Assembly (NCBI GenBank): GCA_017464475.1
Contig: JAFTZQ010000018.1
Location: forward strand, 85,516-149,515
Reading direction: 5' to 3'
Length of the DNA stretch: 64,000 bases
DNA from: Paludibacteraceae bacterium
Lineage (GTDB): Bacteria > Bacteroidota > Bacteroidia > Bacteroidales > Paludibacteraceae
Shown here: positions 51,190 to 59,807 of the stretch, one piece after another
Layout: every line of letters begins with the position of its first letter
How positions within the stretch are numbered: the first letter of the stretch is position 1
Made by a program: the position numbers and the translations under genes
Notes under the pieces: model-generated
Told to the model about the DNA's origin: nothing
What the model saw: the letters and a program-made list of their open reading frames with translations, nothing else
The model's database searches: none

Positions 51190-52092
51190 TTAATTATTGA
51201 TTCGCTCGTACGTATTTTGCCGCGTCGGGTCAATATCCATCAGCAGCTCATAAACGGCTTTCTTCTCTTTGTCTGTTCCTTTGCTGAAAATATCCACCAA
51301 CTCATCGGCTTTGGCGTCCAGAAAAGTGTTGATCACGTACGTCGCCGGACGAGCCCGAAACGCCTCTTTGAGCACCGGCATTCCTTCTGCGATACGCGCG
51401 CGACCGTTTGTCACATTGCCGCTCATCTCGTCCAGACCCAAACGGTGGTATTCGTAGTAATAATTGCGGTATTTCTTAAATGCTTCGTCTAACAAGTTGT
51501 TTATCAACGCATAACGGTTTTTGTTGCTCTCGAAAGCCAACCATCCTCTCTGCTCCGAATTGTCCATGCTGGCGCTCTGGCACATATTGACAATCTCCTC
51601 GCATTGCTGGAAATAAGGCGTTCCGCCGAGCCGCTGAAAACTGTCTTGGTCATGTCCGATGATCAGGTAACAATAATACGCCAGCATCGCTGTCAGGTTG
51701 GTCGTAAACTGGTTTTGCTGCCATTCGATACGGTCGTACTCCTGGTATGTGAACGTAAAGGAATTATCCTTGAAATTCAGCAGCGGAGTGGTGTACGTCG
51801 TGCCATAAACAGGTCGGCGGCTTTGCAGCGTCATTTCGCAGGTGAACAAATTATCCTCCATCTTTTGGACCACAATCAGCATGCTGCATTCGATCTTCTC
51901 GTGCTCGGCATAACTCATATTCGTCCAGCGGTTCTGGCTCATGTATTCCTCGATAGAGGTCTTCAACGTATTGAAGATCTGTTTGTTACTGCCCTCGATC
52001 TGGTCGGAATTGATCGTCACGGTGCAATTCAATTCCTGCGCCGAGAGATAAACGGAAGCCAATAGGGCTACTATGATGGTTAACTTTCTCAT
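51190..52092 (-). CDS. porD: DUF4835 family protein, PorD-like T9SS component
   Basis: 300 residues. Signal peptide MRKLTIIVALLASVYLSA; ELNCTVTINSDQIEGSNKQIFNTLKTSIEEYMSQNRWTN is the family opening, and TPLLNFKDNSFTFTYQEYDRIEWQ and FFDAKADELVDIFSKG-type blocks follow. Members occur in T9SS-bearing Bacteroidota, usually beside recN as here, and are linked to the secretion apparatus. Its precise role is unclear. It overlaps the DUF4831 gene by 4 bp. Confidence 0.82.
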   Translation of the reverse strand: MRKLTIIVALLASVYLSAQELNCTVTINSDQIEGSNKQIFNTLKTSIEEYMSQNRWTNMSYAEHEKIECSMLIVVQKMEDNLFTCEMTLQSRRPVYGTTYTTPLLNFKDNSFTFTYQEYDRIEWQQNQFTTNLTAMLAYYCYLIIGHDQDSFQRLGGTPYFQQCEEIVNMCQSASMDNSEQRGWLAFESNKNRYALINNLLDEAFKKYRNYYYEYHRLGLDEMSGNVTNGRARIAEGMPVLKEAFRARPATYVINTFLDAKADELVDIFSKGTDKEKKAVYELLMDIDPTRQNTYERINN

Positions 52093-53135
52093 TTTGAAAT
52101 AGAAACTATTTTTCCGGTCTTTTCGCTAAATACGATTTTCGGCAGTTCCTTGCCGGTGAATAAACTCTTTGGCAGCGCTACATCGATACCTAATTGTGCC
52201 ACCGGCACTTCGCGGTTGGCAAGTTGGCGACCTTTGTACAGAACATTCACTTCGCATTGCCCCGGGATATTATATACGATTTGCGATAGTTCGCCACCTT
52301 TTTTCTTTGCTTTCGGATCTGCCGGAGCGGCATTTTGTGCCCGGCATGTCATACGAATCTCAATCGTGTCTGCATCAATATTATCGCCTTCGGTAAATCC
52401 GTTTTCGTCGGAGAAGAACAGCAGATGTCCTTCGTCAGTCGGCTCCAAGCGAACCATTTTATGCGCTTTCTTGCAATGCTTTTTTCCGACAAATAATTCG
52501 GTCAATGCACGCTCCTGTTTATCTAACTCATTGAGAACCAATTCCATTGATTTGCCATCTGCCGGAGCATGCTCCACTTCTCCGTTCAGCAGATACATTC
52601 TTGTCTCGCGAATACGGAATATCTGTTTGGCTACTTCCTGCGCTTGCTCTCTCAATGAACCGGTTTTCAGTACTTCTTCAGGGTAAGGTGCAATCTTTAT
52701 GCTGTTAATCCTAGACTTTTCAGCAGACCTCGCGCTGACCTTGCGCTGCTGTTGGGCTCCTTTTTTACCTTCCGCTGCCACATTATAACCCGTCAGCAGA
52801 CCTTTCTCATTGATGCTAAGCAGCATCGGAAATCCGCTCTCTATATCCACTTTATGCGGACGGGAGTAGTCCGTGGCGGTAGATGTACTGATTTTTACCT
52901 CTTTGAGCACGCAGTTTGTCTCGTTCGATTCGATCGCTTCGGTTGCGCCCAGTAAATCCTCTGCAAACTCCGCATAGATTCCGCGCTCTTGCGTCTCCAC
53001 CGTATAGGTGAAATCCAGCGAAATAGCGGTCTTGGGGCTATAATAAATGAATGCCGATTCACCTTCCGTCAACACTTGTGCGCTTATTGCGCAACTGATC
53101 ATTGCTCCGACGAGCACAAAAAATAATTTTCTCAT
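52089..53135 (-). CDS. DUF4831 family secreted protein
   Basis: 348 residues from ATG 53135 (MRKLFFVLVGAMISCAISAQ, signal peptide). The in-frame ATG at 53150 lies in a repeat and would add MNIRN. Mature part: LTEGESAFIYYSPKTAISLDFTYTVE and EVLKTGSLREQAQEVAKQIFRIRETRMYLLNGEVEHAPADGKSMELVLNELDKQE are typical of DUF4831. Restricted to Bacteroidota; exported; function unknown. Confidence 0.85.
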   Translation of the reverse strand: MRKLFFVLVGAMISCAISAQVLTEGESAFIYYSPKTAISLDFTYTVETQERGIYAEFAEDLLGATEAIESNETNCVLKEVKISTSTATDYSRPHKVDIESGFPMLLSINEKGLLTGYNVAAEGKKGAQQQRKVSARSAEKSRINSIKIAPYPEEVLKTGSLREQAQEVAKQIFRIRETRMYLLNGEVEHAPADGKSMELVLNELDKQERALTELFVGKKHCKKAHKMVRLEPTDEGHLLFFSDENGFTEGDNIDADTIEIRMTCRAQNAAPADPKAKKKGGELSQIVYNIPGQCEVNVLYKGRQLANREVPVAQLGIDVALPKSLFTGKELPKIVFSEKTGKIVSISK

Positions 53136-53139
53136 ATTA

Positions 53140-53176
53140 CGAATATTCATTATTCATTAATCATTATTCATTATTC
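53140..53176. repeat. Heptamer repeat ATTATTC/ATTAATC at the aroE junction
   Basis: About four copies. It encodes the last codons and TAA stop of aroE and supplies an alternative ATG for the DUF4831 gene. Confidence 0.85.
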
Positions 53177-53880
53177 CAAATCTTCCAAGCTGCTTTGGCT
53201 TGACCGACCAGCATCTCCATTCCATTGCGAGTGGTGGCACCTTGCGCTTTGCCTTTCTGCAAGAACAACGTCTCCTCAGGGTTATACACGCAGTCAAACA
53301 GCAAATGGCGTGCCGAAATCCATTGATACGGAATATCGGGGAACGTGTCTGTCTCCGGTGCCATTCCGAGCGGCGTACAGTTGACGATGACGGTATATTG
53401 CTTCATCACATCTTCTGTCAGTTCCTCATATCCCAGCATGCCTTCTTTGGGCGTGCGGCTGACGAGAGTGGGGGTAACACCCAATTTGCGCAGCCCATAA
53501 CACACCGCTTTGGACGCTCCTCCTGTGCCTAAAACCAAAGCCTGTTGGTCATCCGGACGAAGCAACGGACGGATGGAATCGATAAATCCCAAGCAGTCGG
53601 TGTTATAACCCACGCGATCGTGAATGACATTCACCGCTCCGATCGCTTCTGCTGTCTCGTCCAACCGATCCAAATAAGGGATGACGGCTTTCTTATACGG
53701 CATAGTTACATTCATACCGTCCAACGAACGCATCAGTTCATCCATCCGTTCGCGTGTCAGTTCCTCTATCGGATACAAACTATATTCCGCCTCTAACTTC
53801 TCCCGCTCAAACTTCTCGTTGAAATACTTCGCCGAGAAGGAATGAATCAGCGGGAATCCTATGATACCGTAGTGATGCAT
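53164..53880 (-). CDS. aroE: Shikimate dehydrogenase
   Basis: 238 residues. Substrate residues HSFSAKYFN (Ser-x-Ser type), catalytic Lys in NVTMPYKKAVIPY, GAVNVIHDRVGYNTDCLGF with the catalytic Asp, and NADP loop LGTGGASKAV. Reduces 3-dehydroshikimate to shikimate. On the short side (family about 250-280). The C-terminal NNE comes from the ATTATTC repeat. It overlaps tilS by 22 bp. Confidence 0.95.
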   Translation of the reverse strand: MHHYGIIGFPLIHSFSAKYFNEKFEREKLEAEYSLYPIEELTRERMDELMRSLDGMNVTMPYKKAVIPYLDRLDETAEAIGAVNVIHDRVGYNTDCLGFIDSIRPLLRPDDQQALVLGTGGASKAVCYGLRKLGVTPTLVSRTPKEGMLGYEELTEDVMKQYTVIVNCTPLGMAPETDTFPDIPYQWISARHLLFDCVYNPEETLFLQKGKAQGATTRNGMEMLVGQAKAAWKIWNNE

Positions 53881-54740
53881 AATTTTCCTTTTTTTATCGT
53901 TGCTTGGTGGGTCTTGGAGGTAAAAACCTTGCCTCCTTCTCCGCGCTGCAACGCATCGTAAATCTTATCTATTTCGGCAAATCCGTACATGCGAAGTTCT
54001 TCGTATAGTTTTGCTATTCCCGCTTCGCGTGTCTCCTTGCCGTCTAATATATCTGCATAGCCCTGCATGTATTCTGCCGTTTGAGCCATGTGCTCAATCT
54101 CTGTTTTGCTGTAGTTTTTCAACTGCTCACGGATCGCATTGCGAGTGATAGAAGTGTCGCTATTCGTGCTGTCTGTCACCCATTCCAAACCGCGTTTGTC
54201 ACGCAGGTAGTGCTCTATATAATCGCGCGTGGTACACAGCAGCGGACGCACAACAGGCACTCCGTTTGGAGCCATAGGATTCGTGCTTTTGGGACGCATT
54301 CCCGCTAATCCGCGCAGACCTGTTCCGCGCTTGAGATTCAGCAGAATGGTCTCCGCTTGATCGTTCTGGTGGTGTGCCACAGCCACAGCTTGACATCCAT
54401 ACGCACGAGCCGTTTCTTCAAACCAAGCATAGCGCAACTCCCGCGCTGCCATCTCCATACTTATATTATGCGTACGCGCGTACGCAAGTGTGTCAAATTG
54501 CACGACCTCTAACGGCACATTCATTTGCAGGCATAGTTCGCGCACAAAATGCTCATCGCGATCGCTCTCTGCACCCCGAAGATGAAAATTGCAATGCGCC
54601 GCAATGCACGAATAGCCCGCACGAACCAGTACGTCCAGCAGAGACACACTGTCTGCGCCTCCGCTCAGAGCCACCAACACCGGTTTGTCCTTTTCCAACA
54701 ATTCCCGCTGCCGGATATATGTACTTACCCGCCGTAACAA
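53859..54740 (-). CDS. tilS: tRNA(Ile)-lysidine synthase, short form
   Basis: 293 residues, PP-loop ALSGGADSVSLLD near 26, AHCNFHLRGAESDRDE, AHHQNDQAETILLNLKRGTGLRGLAGM, and RPLLCTTRDYIEHYL with WVTDSTNSD. It modifies C34 of tRNA-Ile2, an essential step. The start is a TTG at 54740 lying in an AATTCTC repeat; an in-frame stop precedes it. It is much shorter than typical enzymes (about 430) and keeps only a remnant of the C-terminal tRNA-binding part. Confidence 0.88.
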   Translation of the reverse strand: MLRRVSTYIRQRELLEKDKPVLVALSGGADSVSLLDVLVRAGYSCIAAHCNFHLRGAESDRDEHFVRELCLQMNVPLEVVQFDTLAYARTHNISMEMAARELRYAWFEETARAYGCQAVAVAHHQNDQAETILLNLKRGTGLRGLAGMRPKSTNPMAPNGVPVVRPLLCTTRDYIEHYLRDKRGLEWVTDSTNSDTSITRNAIREQLKNYSKTEIEHMAQTAEYMQGYADILDGKETREAGIAKLYEELRMYGFAEIDKIYDALQRGEGGKVFTSKTHQATIKKGKLCITTVS

Positions 54741-54772
54741 TTCTCAATTCTCAACTCTCAATTCTCAATTAG
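54736..54772. repeat. Heptamer repeat AATTCTC/AACTCTC at the ettA/tilS junction
   Basis: Five copies. On the coding strand it supplies the last residues (IEN) and TGA stop of ettA and the TTG start of tilS. Confidence 0.9.
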
Positions 54773-56437
54773 TCCGCGGTAGCGGGCGCGCTTCGGCTGG
54801 CAGGCTTCTTCGCCCAGACGCATTTTCTTGTTCTCCTCGTATTCCGAGTAGCTGCCTTCGAACCAGAACACTTTTCCGTCGCCTTCGTACGCCAGAATAT
54901 GCGTGCAGATACGATCCAGAAACCAGCGGTCGTGGCTGATCACAACAGCACATCCGGCAAAGTTCTCTAATCCTTCTTCCAATGCCCGCAGGGTGTTGAC
55001 ATCAATATCGTTCGTCGGCTCGTCCAGCAACAGCACGTTCGCTTCGGATTTGAGTGTCAGAGCCAGATGAAGCCTGTTTCGTTCTCCGCCGGACAGCACA
55101 CCGCATTTCTTCTCTTGGTCTGCGCCGGTGAAGTTAAAACGGCTCAGATAAGCACGCGCATTGATCTCTCTGCCTGCCACGCGGATAAACTCTGTTCCGC
55201 CGCTGATGGTCTCGAAAACGGACTTGTTGGGATCAATATCTGCGTGTTGCTGGTCCACATAACCGATTTTGACCGTCTCGCCGACCGAGAACGTACCTTT
55301 GTCCGCTTTCTCGGTGCCAATGATCATACGGAAGAGGGTCGTTTTGCCGGCTCCGTTCGGACCGATCACGCCCACAATACCGTTTGGCGGCAACATGAAG
55401 TTCAGATCCTCGAACAGCAAGCGGTCACCAAACGATTTGGCTACTCCTTCTGCGTTAATTACTTTGTTTCCCAAACGCGGACCGTTCGGAATGAAGATCT
55501 CCAGCTTCTCCTCGCGCTCTTTCTGCTCCTCGTTCAGCATCTTGTCGTACGCCTCCAGACGCGCTTTCTGCTTTGCATGACGCGCTTTGGGAGCCATGTG
55601 TATCCATTCCAACTCGCGCTCCAAGGTCTTGCGGCGTTTGGAAGCCTGTTTCTCCTCTTGCGCCATTCGGTTGGTCTTCTGCTCCAGCCAAGAAGAATAA
55701 TTGCCTTTCCAAGGAATACCTTCTCCGCGGTCCAATTCGAGAATCCATCCGGCTACGTGATCGAGGAAATAGCGGTCGTGCGTGATACATATCACCGTTC
55801 CGGCATATTGCTGCAAGTGTTGCTCCAGCCAATCGATCGACTCTGCATCCAAATGGTTCGTCGGCTCGTCCAGCAACAACACATCGGGTTGCTGCAACAG
55901 CAGACGGCATAACGCTACACGTCTCCGTTCACCTCCGGAGAGGGTAGTGACACTTGCGTCATCCGGCGGACAGCGCAAAGCGTCCATCGCACGATCCAAC
56001 TTCTGGTCTATATTCCATGCGTCCGCTGCGTCCAATTTGTCCTGCAACTCCGCCTGACGGGCTAACAGTTTGTCGAAATCAGCGTCCGGTTCTGCGAAAG
56101 CCATATTGATCTCATCGTACTCGCGCAGCATGTCCATAATAGGTTGCACACCTTCTTGTACCACCTCGCGCACCGTCTTGTTCGGATCCAGTTTCGGATC
56201 TTGCTCCAAGTAACCGACGCTGTAACCCGGCGACCAAACGACCTCACCTTGGTATTCTTTTTCTACACCGGCTATGATCTTCAGCAAAGTCGATTTACCG
56301 GCTCCGTTGAGACCAATAATACCGATTTTAGCGCCGTAGAAGAAGCTAAGGTAGATATTGTTTAACACGCGTTTCTGGGGACCGAAATTTTTACTCAGTC
56401 CCACCATCGAAAAAATAATCTTTTTATCGTCTGCCAT
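54758..56437 (-). CDS. ettA: Energy-dependent translational throttle protein EttA (ABC-F)
   Basis: 559 residues. Two ABC domains: Walker A GLNGAGKST and GPNGAGKTT, signatures LSGGERRRVALC and LSGGERNRLHLAL, Walker B VLLLDEPTNHLD and VLLLDEPTNDID. The arm insert and the linker (REELEWIHMAPKARHAKQKARLEAY) match EttA rather than other ABC-F types. It binds the ribosomal E site and gates elongation by ATP/ADP ratio. Located 4 bp after tex. Confidence 0.95.
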   Translation of the reverse strand: MADDKKIIFSMVGLSKNFGPQKRVLNNIYLSFFYGAKIGIIGLNGAGKSTLLKIIAGVEKEYQGEVVWSPGYSVGYLEQDPKLDPNKTVREVVQEGVQPIMDMLREYDEINMAFAEPDADFDKLLARQAELQDKLDAADAWNIDQKLDRAMDALRCPPDDASVTTLSGGERRRVALCRLLLQQPDVLLLDEPTNHLDAESIDWLEQHLQQYAGTVICITHDRYFLDHVAGWILELDRGEGIPWKGNYSSWLEQKTNRMAQEEKQASKRRKTLERELEWIHMAPKARHAKQKARLEAYDKMLNEEQKEREEKLEIFIPNGPRLGNKVINAEGVAKSFGDRLLFEDLNFMLPPNGIVGVIGPNGAGKTTLFRMIIGTEKADKGTFSVGETVKIGYVDQQHADIDPNKSVFETISGGTEFIRVAGREINARAYLSRFNFTGADQEKKCGVLSGGERNRLHLALTLKSEANVLLLDEPTNDIDVNTLRALEEGLENFAGCAVVISHDRWFLDRICTHILAYEGDGKVFWFEGSYSEYEENKKMRLGEEACQPKRARYRGLIEN

Positions 56438-56441
56438 AATC

Positions 56442-58541
56442 TTAAATTTTCCTCAAACTCAATTGTATTCTGCCTCGCGCGCGATCCACATCTACTACGC
56501 GCACTCTCACATGCTGATGCAACTTGACCACCTCTTGCGGATTCGAAACCCGTTTGTCTGCCATCTCCGAGATATGAATCAAACCGTCCTTGTGTACGCC
56601 CAAGTCGACGAACGCACCAAAAGCGCTGATATTGGTCACAATCCCCGGCAGGATCATACCTGCCTGCAGGTCGTCTATCGTGTGGACATGTTCGTCAAAA
56701 TGAAACTCCTCCGTTTCGCCGCGGGGATCTCGTCCCGGTTGAGCCAATTCCTTCAGTATATCGGTCAGAGTGGGCATGCCCACTTCGGCGGTCACATACC
56801 GGCTCAAATCAATCTTGTCCCGCAACTCCTTGTGCGCGATCAAATCCGCCACCGTGCATCCTTGGTCTTTCGCCATCTGCTCTACAATCGCATAACTCTC
56901 CGGGTGTACGGCACTATTGTCCAGCGGATTCTTACCTTTTAGACGCAAGAATCCTGCGGCTTGCTCAAATGTCTTTGCGCCTAATTTAGGTACTTTGAGC
57001 AACTCTTTTCGGGACGCAAAAGCGCCGTTCTGCGCGCGGTAGTCCACGATACTCTGCGCTAAAGTCGGACCTAATCCGGACACATATGTCAGCAAATGTT
57101 GGCTGGCGGTATTCACGTCCACACCCACATAGTTCACTACGCTCTCTACGGTCTGTTGCAGGCTCTTGCGCAACTCCGTTTGGTTCACGTCGTGCTGGTA
57201 TTGTCCCACGCCGATAGATTTCGGTTCTATCTTCACCAATTCCGCCAACGGATCTATGAGCCGCCGTCCTATACTGACCGCTCCGCGCACCGTGACATCT
57301 TCGTTCGGAAACTCGTCTCGGGCTATCTTGCTTGCGCTATAAACCGATGCACCTGCTTCGCTGACCACAAAGATCTGCGGAGCACTTTGTCCCTTAGTAC
57401 TTAGTCCCTTGGTCACTTCTCGTACCATTTGCTCCGTTTCGCGGCTCGCTGTTCCGTTGCCGATGGCGATCGCTTCAATCCGGTATTTGGTGATCAACTC
57501 TTGCAGCCGTTGGCTCGATTGCAGATTATGCAGGAAGATCACATCGTGTAGAATCAAATCGCCTTGCTCATTCAGCACAACGGTCTTGCAACCTGTTCTG
57601 AATCCCGGGTCGAGCGCCAGAACACGTTTCTGACCCAACGGAGCAGAGAGCAATAACTGACGCAAGTTGTCCGCAAAGATCTGAATGGCTTCTGCGTCCG
57701 CTTTCTCTTTCGAAAGCGCAGCAAACTCGGTCTCTATCGCCGGTTTGAGCAGCCGCTTGTAGCCGTCTTCCATTGCCAACTCGACTTGATAAGCTGTGTC
57801 GTTGGATGCGCGAAGCCATAGATTAGCTAACTTATCAAGCGCCTTCTCGCCGTCCGGCGATATATCTACACGAATAAACCCTTCTACTTCCGCACGCCGG
57901 ATTGCCAGCATTTGGTGGCTCTTGATATGTTTCAGCGGAGACTTGAAATCGAAGTAATCTTTGTAGTTCTGCGCTTCGGGTGTGTCGCATTTGCCTTTGA
58001 CTGCTTTGGTCGTAAGGATTGCGGTATAGTTAAACTCACGCCGGATCGCATTGCGGCTCTTTTCGTCCTCCGAAATACGTTGCGCGATAATATCCCGTGC
58101 GCCCTGCAAGTCTTCCTCGTTTTTCGGAAGCTGCATAGGGCGTTGTTTCAAAATCTCTTCCGCTAAAGGAAGCAGACCGCGTTCGATTGCTATGTCAGCG
58201 CGGGTCTTGCGATGCGGTTTATAGGGTAGATAGAGGTCTTCCAACTCCGTGCTGTCCCAACATTCCTCAATCCGTTTGCGCAAAGCCGCATCGTCCACTC
58301 CCAGTTCGTCCAAGCGGTCAAAAATGGTCTCTTTGCGTTTGGCGAGTTCCTGTAGCTTAGTGTATTGCGCTTCGATCGCTGCGATCTGCACTTCGTCCAG
58401 ACTTCCGGTCTTCTCCTTTCTGTAGCGCGCGATAAAAGGAATAGTGGCTCCTTCGTCCAGAAGCGCCAAAACCGCTGCTACATACCGCTCATTGATAGAA
58501 AGCGATTTACTGATAATATATGCAAAATTATTTTCGCTCAT
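56442..58541 (-). CDS. tex: Tex-type S1 RNA-binding transcription accessory protein
   Basis: 699 residues from ATG 58541 (MSENNFAYI); an extra upstream ATG at 58562 would read through a -7-like box. N-terminal Tex helices (VAAVLALLDEGATIPFIARYRKEKTG), YqgF/RNaseH-like core (LALDPGFRTGCKTVV), helix-hairpin-helix pair (YVSGLGPTLAQSIVDYR) and C-terminal S1 domain (GMILPGIVTNISAFGAFVDLGVHKDGLIHISEMAD). Nucleic-acid binding, linked to transcription. A repeat insert (57386-57421) encodes LSTKGQSA. It overlaps folA by 14 bp. Confidence 0.95.
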   Translation of the reverse strand: MSENNFAYIISKSLSINERYVAAVLALLDEGATIPFIARYRKEKTGSLDEVQIAAIEAQYTKLQELAKRKETIFDRLDELGVDDAALRKRIEECWDSTELEDLYLPYKPHRKTRADIAIERGLLPLAEEILKQRPMQLPKNEEDLQGARDIIAQRISEDEKSRNAIRREFNYTAILTTKAVKGKCDTPEAQNYKDYFDFKSPLKHIKSHQMLAIRRAEVEGFIRVDISPDGEKALDKLANLWLRASNDTAYQVELAMEDGYKRLLKPAIETEFAALSKEKADAEAIQIFADNLRQLLLSAPLGQKRVLALDPGFRTGCKTVVLNEQGDLILHDVIFLHNLQSSQRLQELITKYRIEAIAIGNGTASRETEQMVREVTKGLSTKGQSAPQIFVVSEAGASVYSASKIARDEFPNEDVTVRGAVSIGRRLIDPLAELVKIEPKSIGVGQYQHDVNQTELRKSLQQTVESVVNYVGVDVNTASQHLLTYVSGLGPTLAQSIVDYRAQNGAFASRKELLKVPKLGAKTFEQAAGFLRLKGKNPLDNSAVHPESYAIVEQMAKDQGCTVADLIAHKELRDKIDLSRYVTAEVGMPTLTDILKELAQPGRDPRGETEEFHFDEHVHTIDDLQAGMILPGIVTNISAFGAFVDLGVHKDGLIHISEMADKRVSNPQEVVKLHQHVRVRVVDVDRARGRIQLSLRKI
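57386..57421. repeat. Heptamer-type repeat (TTAGTAC/TTAGTCC) inside tex
   Basis: About four imperfect copies of the CTTAGTAC/CTTTGTCC phrase shared with gcvT and the TPR gene, in frame. Confidence 0.8.
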
Positions 58542-59016
58542 ATTCTGCAAAGGTAAATGCATAAGGGTTCTTCTCGTCCGCTTCGTGCCGCTCTGCGGTC
58601 GTCCGTCGCCATTCGGATTCTTTGATCTCAGGGAAGAACGTGTCTGCGTCCTCCCAGGAATGGTGGATATGGGTGATATAGAGTTTGTCGGCGCGCTCCA
58701 TCATCTGGCGATACACCATTCCGCCGCCGATGACAAACGCTTCTTCGTCCGGCGAGATCTTTGCGCACAGTTCGTCCAGCGAATAAACCGCTTCTGCTCC
58801 TTCAAAAGTCTTGCCCTGAACGTCCGTCAGCACGATATTCCGTCGATTAGGCAGCGGATGTTTCGGAAGCGAGAAGAATGTCCGCTCACCCATAAGCACC
58901 GTACTTCCGGTCGTAATCTCCTTAAAATGCTTCAGATCCGCAGGCAGATGGCAAAGCAGATCACCTTTCTTGCCGATCGCGTAGTTTTCTGCGATAGCTA
59001 CTATAATGGAAATCAT
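58528..59016 (-). CDS. folA: Dihydrofolate reductase
   Basis: 162 residues. [46 protein letters not shown] contains the folate and NADPH sites, with catalytic Asp in ADLKHFK. The usual LPWHLP reads LLCHLP, a substitution of the near-universal Trp by Cys. [25 protein letters not shown] is the second half. It regenerates tetrahydrofolate after thymidylate synthase, whose gene overlaps by 4 bp upstream. Confidence 0.94.
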   Translation of the reverse strand: MISIIVAIAENYAIGKKGDLLCHLPADLKHFKEITTGSTVLMGERTFFSLPKHPLPNRRNIVLTDVQGKTFEGAEAVYSLDELCAKISPDEEAFVIGGGMVYRQMMERADKLYITHIHHSWEDADTFFPEIKESEWRRTTAERHEADEKNPYAFTFAEYERK

Positions 59017-59807
59017 ACACTTACAACTCCTGCGATATGAGGGTGGGGATCATAGCCTTCCAATTGGAAATCTTCATATTGGAAGCTAAACAGGTCCTTC
59101 ACCTCTGGGTTAATAATCATTTTCGGCAGCGTTCGCGGTTCGCGCGTCAGTTGCAGTTTTACTTGCTCCAGATGGTTCAGATAGATATGTGCGTCGCCGA
59201 GCGTGTGAATAAAATCGCCGCATTGCAGTCCTGTCACTTGCGCCATCATCCGGAGCAAAAGGGCATAGGAAGCTATATTAAACGGCACGCCGAGGAATAT
59301 ATCCGCGCTGCGCTGGTAGAGCTGAAGCGACAGCTTGCCGTCCGCCACGTAGAATTGGAAGAGGCAATGACAAGGAGGAAGCGCCATTTTCTCCACTTCC
59401 GCCACGTTCCACGCGCTCACCATCATTCGCCGGCTGTCCGGATTCTTTTTGATCGTCTCTACGATGTTCGCAATCTGGTCTATCGTGCCTCCGTTGTAAT
59501 CGGGCCAACTTCTCCACTGGTGACCATAAACGGGACCTAATTCGCCGTTCTCATCTGCCCATTCATTCCAAATCCGCACGCCGTGTTCCTGCAGATAGCG
59601 GACGTTCGTATCGCCTTGCAAGAACCATAACAGCTCATAAATAATGGATCTAAGATGCAGTTTCTTGGTCGTCAGGAGAGGAAAACCGTCCTCCATCTTA
59701 AACCGCATCTGGTGTCCGAAAACAGAGATCGTTCCTGTTCCCGTTCGGTCATGTTTGATCGTGCCTTCGTTCAGCACGCGCTGGCATAAATCTAAATATT
59801 GTTTCAT
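59013..59807 (-). CDS. thyA: Thymidylate synthase
   Basis: 264 residues, canonical length. Catalytic Cys in [13 protein letters not shown] (about 146), [38 protein letters not shown], and [15 protein letters not shown]. Converts dUMP to dTMP with methylene-THF. The ATG overlaps the porE stop (TAATG), and the stop overlaps folA: thyA-folA is a metabolic pair. Confidence 0.97.
   Translation of the reverse strand: MKQYLDLCQRVLNEGTIKHDRTGTGTISVFGHQMRFKMEDGFPLLTTKKLHLRSIIYELLWFLQGDTNVRYLQEHGVRIWNEWADENGELGPVYGHQWRSWPDYNGGTIDQIANIVETIKKNPDSRRMMVSAWNVAEVEKMALPPCHCLFQFYVADGKLSLQLYQRSADIFLGVPFNIASYALLLRMMAQVTGLQCGDFIHTLGDAHIYLNHLEQVKLQLTREPRTLPKMIINPEVKDLFSFQYEDFQLEGYDPHPHIAGVVSV

Noticed and set aside
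58542-58562. Tex-specific promoter and upstream ATG (MHLPLQ)
   Set aside because: TACCTTTG occurs inside the folA coding end without a good upstream box; tex overlaps folA and is more simply co-transcribed.
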